Below, piece by piece: positions 59,475-64,000 of a stretch of DNA of 64,000 nt; position 1 is the stretch's first letter; each line of letters begins with the position of its first letter. The notes below the pieces were generated by a model. That model had not been told where the DNA came from. It saw nothing but the letters and a program-made list of their open reading frames with translations, and made no database searches. The stretch comes from Denitrobaculum tricleocarpae (GTDB lineage Bacteria; Pseudomonadota; Alphaproteobacteria; Kiloniellales; Kiloniellaceae). Made by a program: the position numbers and the translations under genes. The stretch spans positions 1 through 64,000 of the forward strand of contig NZ_ML660056.1 of assembly GCF_007004665.1 (NCBI RefSeq), read 5' to 3'.

Positions 59475-60697
59475 GCGGCCAGGAAGTCCTTTCCATGATC
59501 GAGCGGTGCGATGCCCAGATGCCGGGCGAGGGTCTGGCCGATATCGGCGAAGCTGTCGCGGCGGCCCAGTGAGCCGGGCGTGACCTTCGGCCCGAAGGCC
59601 AGAACCGGCACGTGCTCACGGGTGTGGTCGCTGCCCGGCCAGGTGGGGTCGCAGCCGTGATCCGCCGTGATAATCGCGAGGTCACCGGGCTGCAGCAGGG
59701 CTTCGAACTGCGGGAGTTGCCGGTCGAAGGCTTCGAGCGCCGCGGCATAGCCGGCCACGTCGCGCCGGTGGCCGAACAGCGTATCGAAATCCACGAAGTT
59801 GGTGAAGACCAGCGCGCCCTCCGGTGCGGTCTTCGCGGCTTCGAGCGTGACTTCGAAGAGTGCGTCGTTGCCGTTGGCCTTGATGGATTGGGTCATGCCG
59901 CGATGGGCGAAGATGTCGGAGATCTTCCCGATGGCGATCACTTCGCGGCCGTCGTCCTTGAGGCGGTCGAGCAGTGTGGGCGAGGGCGGCGGCGTGGTCA
60001 GGTCTTTGCGGTTGCCCGTGCGCTGAAAGGAGGCGGCATCCTCGCCGATGAAGGGCCGTGCGATCACCCGCCCGATGTTGTAGCCGTCCACCAGTTCCTT
60101 GGCGATCCGGCAGAGTTCGTAGAGGCGCTCCAGTCCGAAGTGCGTTTCGTGGGCGGCGACCTGAAAGACAGAGTCCGCCGAGGTATAGACGATGGGCTTG
60201 CCGCTGCGGATGTGCTCTTCCCCCAGTTGGGCGATGATCTCCGTACCCGAGGCGTGACAGTTGCCAAGCACGCCAGGCAGATCGCAACGCGCGATCAGGG
60301 CGTCGGTCAGCTCGACCGGAAAGCAGGGCGTTTCCTTGGGGAAAAAGCCCCAGTCGTATTCGACGGGAACGCCGGCCATCTCCCAGTGTCCGCTGGGTGT
60401 GTCCTTCCCGAAACTCCGTTCGGCGGCATGGCCATAGGCGCCGGTGATCTTGTCGGGCGGGAGGAAACCTGCGGGCGTGGCACCTGCGCTTTCTTCTGCC
60501 GTCAGGCCCAGCCCGAGCCGGGCGAGATTGGGAAGCTGCAGGGGGCCGTGACGTCCGTTCGGGATATCGGCTTTTCCTTCGGCGCAGGCCTGGGCGATAT
60601 GGCCGAAGGTGTTGGCGCCCTGATCACCGAATTTCGGGGCGTCTTCAGTCGCACCGACACCGAAGGAGTCCATCACCAGGATGAAGGCACGTGTCAT
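59471..60697 (-). CDS. deoB: Phosphopentomutase
   Basis: A 408-residue metal-dependent mutase of the alkaline phosphatase superfamily, converting (deoxy)ribose 1-phosphate to the 5-phosphate. Marks: [20 protein letters not shown] with the metal Asp, [12 protein letters not shown] (phosphothreonine region nearby), [11 protein letters not shown], and [19 protein letters not shown]. Its start overlaps deoA by four bases, so the pair is tightly coupled. Confidence 0.95.
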   Translation of the reverse strand: MTRAFILVMDSFGVGATEDAPKFGDQGANTFGHIAQACAEGKADIPNGRHGPLQLPNLARLGLGLTAEESAGATPAGFLPPDKITGAYGHAAERSFGKDTPSGHWEMAGVPVEYDWGFFPKETPCFPVELTDALIARCDLPGVLGNCHASGTEIIAQLGEEHIRSGKPIVYTSADSVFQVAAHETHFGLERLYELCRIAKELVDGYNIGRVIARPFIGEDAASFQRTGNRKDLTTPPPSPTLLDRLKDDGREVIAIGKISDIFAHRGMTQSIKANGNDALFEVTLEAAKTAPEGALVFTNFVDFDTLFGHRRDVAGYAAALEAFDRQLPQFEALLQPGDLAIITADHGCDPTWPGSDHTREHVPVLAFGPKVTPGSLGRRDSFADIGQTLARHLGIAPLDHGKDFLAA

Positions 60698-62037
60698 GAT
60701 GCCGTTTCCCTGATGTACTCGTAGACCGTTTCAGACGTCGAAGACCCGGGCGTCTCGGGACGTTCGTCCGCGATGCTGAGCGCGCTGCGGATCTCATCTG
60801 CAGCTGCCTGCGCGGAGCTCTCGTCTTTTGCATGTACGACCGCAAGCGGCCGGTCACTGCCGACCTCATCGCCGAGGGCGGCAACCTCCGTGAAGCCGAC
60901 GGAATGGTCGATGGCGTCGCTGGCCCGGCGGCGGCCACCGCCCAGCGTGACCACGGCGACCCCGACCGCTCGCGTATCGACTTCGCTGACGAAGCCGTTC
61001 GTTTCGGGATAGACCGGTTGGACAACAGGCGCCGTTGCAAGGTAGCTTTCGGAGCGTTCCATGAAGTCGGCAGGCCCGCCGAGAGCGCTGACCATCTTGC
61101 CGAAAATCTCGGCGGCGGCACCGGAATCCAAAGCCCGGTCCAGACGCGCTGCGGCGTCTTCGGGCGTTTCGGCGAGTTTGCCGAGGACCAGCATTTCGGA
61201 ACAGAGCGCCATGACCACCTCATGCAGACGGGTATTGCGACGCCGACCGGTAAGATAGTCCAAGGTCTCGGCCACTTCCACAGCATTTCCGGCGCTGTGG
61301 CCCAACACCTGGTTCATATCCGTGATCAGCGCCGTCGTCGCCATGCCCGCACCGTTGGCCACCGCGACGATGCTCTCGGCCAGCGAGAGCGCCATTTTCC
61401 GGGACGCGGCGAAGGCGCCGCTGCCGGTCTTCACGTCCATGACCAGGCCGTCCAGTCCGGCCGCGAGCTTCTTCGAGAGGATCGAGGCGGTGATCAGAGG
61501 GATGGATTCCACCGTAGCCGTCACATCGCGGATGCCGTAAAAACGCTTGTCTGCCGGCGCCAGGTCAGCGGTCTGCCCGATCACGGCGCAGCCGACGTCA
61601 CGTACCACATCCCGGAATCGTTCGATCGTCGGCGAGGTGTCGTAGCCTGGAATCGAGTCGAATTTATCCAGGGTGCCACCGGTGTGCCCGAGGCCCCGCC
61701 CGGATATCATCGGCACGTGCCCGCCGCAGGCGGCGACCATGGGTGCCAGCATCAGGCTGACCTTGTCGCCGACACCGCCGGTCGAGTGTTTGTCGAGCAC
61801 CGGACCGGAGAAACCGGCATTGCTCCAATCCAGAACCCGTCCGGACTGAGTCATCCCCCGGGTGAGCGCGACGCGTTCCGCCATGGTCATGCCCTGGAAA
61901 AAGACCGCCATGGCGAAGGCCGCGACCTGGCCTTCGCTGATGGTCTCGTCGGCGATGCCGCGCACCATGAAGGCGATTTCATCGTCGCTGAGAGCTTCGC
62001 CGTCGCGTTTCCGCCGGATTATTTCTTGTGGCAGCAT
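60694..62037 (-). CDS. deoA: Thymidine phosphorylase
   Basis: A 447-residue pyrimidine nucleoside phosphorylase, releasing thymine or uracil and deoxyribose 1-phosphate. The phosphate-binding signature is [19 protein letters not shown] and [15 protein letters not shown]; the N-terminal helical domain and C-terminal alpha/beta domain ([14 protein letters not shown]) are complete. GGCAGC-rich DNA precedes the ATG, with AGGAGG 31 bases upstream in the gap before the phosphorylase gene. deoB overlaps its end. Confidence 0.95.
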   Translation of the reverse strand: MLPQEIIRRKRDGEALSDDEIAFMVRGIADETISEGQVAAFAMAVFFQGMTMAERVALTRGMTQSGRVLDWSNAGFSGPVLDKHSTGGVGDKVSLMLAPMVAACGGHVPMISGRGLGHTGGTLDKFDSIPGYDTSPTIERFRDVVRDVGCAVIGQTADLAPADKRFYGIRDVTATVESIPLITASILSKKLAAGLDGLVMDVKTGSGAFAASRKMALSLAESIVAVANGAGMATTALITDMNQVLGHSAGNAVEVAETLDYLTGRRRNTRLHEVVMALCSEMLVLGKLAETPEDAAARLDRALDSGAAAEIFGKMVSALGGPADFMERSESYLATAPVVQPVYPETNGFVSEVDTRAVGVAVVTLGGGRRRASDAIDHSVGFTEVAALGDEVGSDRPLAVVHAKDESSAQAAADEIRSALSIADERPETPGSSTSETVYEYIRETAS

Positions 62038-62068
62038 GCCTCAGGACCTCCTGTTCACGACGCGTGGC

Positions 62069-62878
62069 TCAATCATCGGGTTGTCCCTCCAGGAACGCAA
62101 TGATCAGCTTCTTGAGATCCTGTGCCGCGAGCGCGGCCTTTTCCATGGTCTGGTCGTGGCTCAATGGCGTGTCATCCAGGCCTGCGCCGTAGTTGGTGAT
62201 GATGGAGAGAGCCGAGACTTTGAGGCCCAGGTGCCGGGCAAGAATGACTTCCGGCACCGTCGACATGCCCACCGCATCGGCGCCGAGGATCTTGGCCGCG
62301 CGTATCTCCGCCGGAGTCTCGAAGTTGGGGCCCGAGAACCACATATAAACGCCTTCGTTCAAGGTTACGCCCTGTTGCCGGGCGGCTTCCTGCAATTGTG
62401 CGCGATATTCCGGATCGTAGGCATCGACAAGATCGACGAAGCGGGTCGGGGACTCTTCACCGATCAGAGGAGAGCTGCCCGAGAAGTTGATGTGATCCGT
62501 GAGCAGCATCAGGCTGCCCGGACCGGCGCCATTGAGCAGACTGCCGGCGGCATTGGTGAGCAGCAGCGACTTGCAGCCCGCCGCCTGGAGCGAACGGATC
62601 GGTCCCTTCATGGCGTCCGCCTTGCCGGCCTCGTAATAATGGGCGCGGCCCTGCATCATGGCGATGGAGACACCGCCCAGGCGTCCCAGAACCAACTGGC
62701 CTTCGTGCCCCTGGACGGTGGGCTTCGGAAAACCCGGGAGCTCGGCGTAGGGAACATGTTTGGCGTTTTCGACGGCATCGGCCAGAGAGCCCAGACCGGA
62801 CCCCAGCACCATGCCGAAGCTGGGCGGAGCGTCGCCCGCGGCCTCAAGGATAATCTCGGCGGCGTTTTTGCTGCTCAT
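62069..62878 (-). CDS. punA: Purine nucleoside phosphorylase
   Basis: A 269-residue trimeric-type purine nucleoside phosphorylase. Marks: GMVLGSGLGSLAD (phosphate loop), MQGRAHYYE, LTNAAGSLLNG, and VYMWFSGPNFETPAEIRA with GMSTVPEVILAR. It splits inosine and guanosine, including inosine from adenosine deaminase. Its start overlaps the cdd stop by four bases. Confidence 0.93.
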   Translation of the reverse strand: MSSKNAAEIILEAAGDAPPSFGMVLGSGLGSLADAVENAKHVPYAELPGFPKPTVQGHEGQLVLGRLGGVSIAMMQGRAHYYEAGKADAMKGPIRSLQAAGCKSLLLTNAAGSLLNGAGPGSLMLLTDHINFSGSSPLIGEESPTRFVDLVDAYDPEYRAQLQEAARQQGVTLNEGVYMWFSGPNFETPAEIRAAKILGADAVGMSTVPEVILARHLGLKVSALSIITNYGAGLDDTPLSHDQTMEKAALAAQDLKKLIIAFLEGQPDD

Positions 62879-63267
62879 TTCAGGTTCTCCGGGCCGAAGG
62901 ACAAAGGTAAAAGTTCGTCGAGTGTCGTGGTCCTGCGGATCCCCTCCGGCCCGCAGACATGGATCGCGGTCGAACCGGCAGCGAACTCCCGGATTTTCTG
63001 GCGGCAGCCGCCGCAGGGTGTGACCAGGCTGTCGCCTCTGCCCATCACGCAGACTTCGTCGATTTTTTGCGCGCCTGCATTGACCATGGCCGCGATCGCG
63101 GCGGCCTCGGCGCAGAGGCCTTCCGGATAGGCGCTGTTTTCGACGTTACAGCCGCTGTAAATCTTGCCGTTATCGGCGCGGACGGCGGCGCCCACGGCGA
63201 AGCCGGAGTAGGGTGCATAGGCCCTGCTCATTGCCTCACGCGCCGCCGCGATCAGGTCTTCAGTCAC
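62875..63267 (-). CDS. cdd: Cytidine deaminase
   Basis: A 130-residue zinc cytidine deaminase, giving uridine. The zinc motifs are CAEAAAI (Cys and catalytic Glu) and PCGGCRQKI. YSGFAVGAAV and CNVENSAYPEG are the family's ligand-binding segments. The GTG at 63267 with AGAGAG upstream is chosen over an in-frame GTG at 63297 inside the permease gene. It starts one base after the permease stop. Confidence 0.93.
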   Translation of the reverse strand: MTEDLIAAAREAMSRAYAPYSGFAVGAAVRADNGKIYSGCNVENSAYPEGLCAEAAAIAAMVNAGAQKIDEVCVMGRGDSLVTPCGGCRQKIREFAAGSTAIHVCGPEGIRRTTTLDELLPLSFGPENLK

Positions 63268-63268
63268 A

Positions 63269-64000
63269 TTATCTCTCTTTGACGTAGGGTATTCCACTGG
63301 CCTTCGGAGCCACGGCCTTGCCGATAAAGCCCGCGAGCAGGATCACAGTCAGGATATAGGGCAGTGCCTGGATCAGTTGTACCGGAATCTCACCCACGAG
63401 TGGCATTGACACGCCCTGGATACGGTTGGCGACGGCGTCGAGAAACCCGAACAGCAGGCAGGCCATCATGGCGGGCACCGGACGCCACTTGCCGAAGATC
63501 ATCGCCGCCAGCGCAATGAAGCCCTGACCCGCGGTCATGTTCTTAACGAAACCGGCGTTTTGCGCGGTCGAGAGATAGGTTCCGGCGATGCCGCAGAGCA
63601 GACCGCAGCAGAGCATGGCCTGATAGCGCAGCGCCGTGACCGAAATACCGGCCGTGTCGACGGCGGCGGGGTTCTCGCCGACGGCCCGCAGACGCAAGCC
63701 GAACCTGGTCCGGTAAACCACCCACCAGGTCAGCGGAACCGCCAGGTAGGCAATATAGGCCAGCAGGTTGTGGCCGCTGATGATCTCCGTGTAGAGCCCG
63801 CCGATGAAGGGCACGTCCCTGACCGCCAGCGCGCCGGGCCAGACCAGCGGACTGAAGCGCGCGTCGTTGGTCAGAGACGGCGTCTGACCGCCCTGGGCGA
63901 ACCAGGCAATGCCCAGCGTGACGGTCAGACCGGCCACCAGGATGTTGATCGCGACCCCGCTGACCACCTGGTTGCCCTTATGGGTGATGCAGGCAAAGCC
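63269..64000 (-). CDS. Nucleoside ABC transporter permease, partial (5' end outside window)
   Basis: The frame is open to the window edge (64000), so the N terminus lies beyond it. The visible ~243 residues are a membrane permease of the branched-chain amino acid/sugar/nucleoside ABC class: VVSGVAINILVAGLT, then the coupling-loop-like GLRLRAVGENPAAVDTAGI (E-A-A-x-G type) and several hydrophobic helices. Its gene order before cdd and punA fits the BmpA-type nucleoside uptake system. The stop is one base before cdd. Confidence 0.9.
   Translation of the reverse strand, partial: GFACITHKGNQVVSGVAINILVAGLTVTLGIAWFAQGGQTPSLTNDARFSPLVWPGALAVRDVPFIGGLYTEIISGHNLLAYIAYLAVPLTWWVVYRTRFGLRLRAVGENPAAVDTAGISVTALRYQAMLCCGLLCGIAGTYLSTAQNAGFVKNMTAGQGFIALAAMIFGKWRPVPAMMACLLFGFLDAVANRIQGVSMPLVGEIPVQLIQALPYILTVILLAGFIGKAVAPKASGIPYVKER

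Overview
The window looks like a chromosomal segment of a GC-rich alphaproteobacterium. The gene families fit that group: GcvA-type LysR regulators, DUF1127, the DUF3305/DUF3306 pair of alphaproteobacterial formate dehydrogenase loci, a PEP-CTERM protein and a compact type II-C Cas9. The genus cannot be set from the sequence alone. Most of the window is GC-rich. AT-richer patches at about 5.4-6.9 kb and 32.9-34.7 kb look like acquired or fast-evolving DNA.

Layout. 0-5.3 kb: start of a transposase cut by the window edge, a DOPA-dioxygenase-like protein, a PilZ protein, a HAD phosphatase, an ECF sigma/anti-sigma pair and a thioredoxin-like protein. 5.4-10.4 kb: an AsmA-like membrane protein, tRNA-Leu(TAA), an SDR, and a LysR gene divergent from a DUF2306 membrane protein and a lipoprotein. 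10.5-18 kb: a tandem array of small palindromes, an AbrB-type membrane protein, a HAD phosphatase, argE, a GcvA-like regulator, DUF1127, repeat-rich intergenic DNA and nadK. 18-22.4 kb: small secreted or anchored proteins, a VOC-cupin fusion with a truncated, frameshifted copy 2 kb away, and a PEP-CTERM protein. 22.4-28.2 kb: a complete type II-C CRISPR-Cas locus with 15 repeats, cas2, cas1, cas9 and a tracrRNA. 28.5-32.5 kb: a TetR-controlled block with matching operators before tetR and before an AhpD-like gene, followed by a carbonic-anhydrase-like protein, a hypothetical, an atypical SDR and PhzF. 32.9-34.5 kb: a YcaO enzyme behind a small peptide gene with five decapeptide repeats, each with one Ser-rich stretch and one Cys. 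34.9-40.6 kb: a RoxA-like cupin hydroxylase, a c-type cytochrome-like protein, two unknowns and a DHFR-like reductase. 40.8-53.8 kb: a formate dehydrogenase locus (multi-cluster Fe-S protein, DUF3305, DUF3306, TorD chaperone, small Tat protein, FdhA, FdhB, Tat lipoprotein, cytochrome b subunit, PepSY-like protein, WD40-cytochrome c fusion and a 42-residue membrane peptide). 54-64 kb: a second PhzF, a 5'-nucleotidase, and a tightly overlapping nucleoside salvage operon (ABC permease, cdd, purine nucleoside phosphorylase, deoA, deoB, a phytanoyl-CoA-dioxygenase-like gene, add and a TrpF-like gene).

The best candidate for an undescribed system is the YcaO/repeat-peptide pair. It has the layout of a ribosomally made, post-translationally modified peptide (RiPP) locus. 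The precursor has a leader of about 24 residues and five cores in exact ten-residue register. No E1-like partner, protease or exporter is adjacent. Other points of interest are the polarity of repeat variants in the CRISPR array, the WD40-cytochrome c fusion in the formate dehydrogenase locus, and the TrpF-like and PhyH-like enzymes inside a nucleoside salvage operon.
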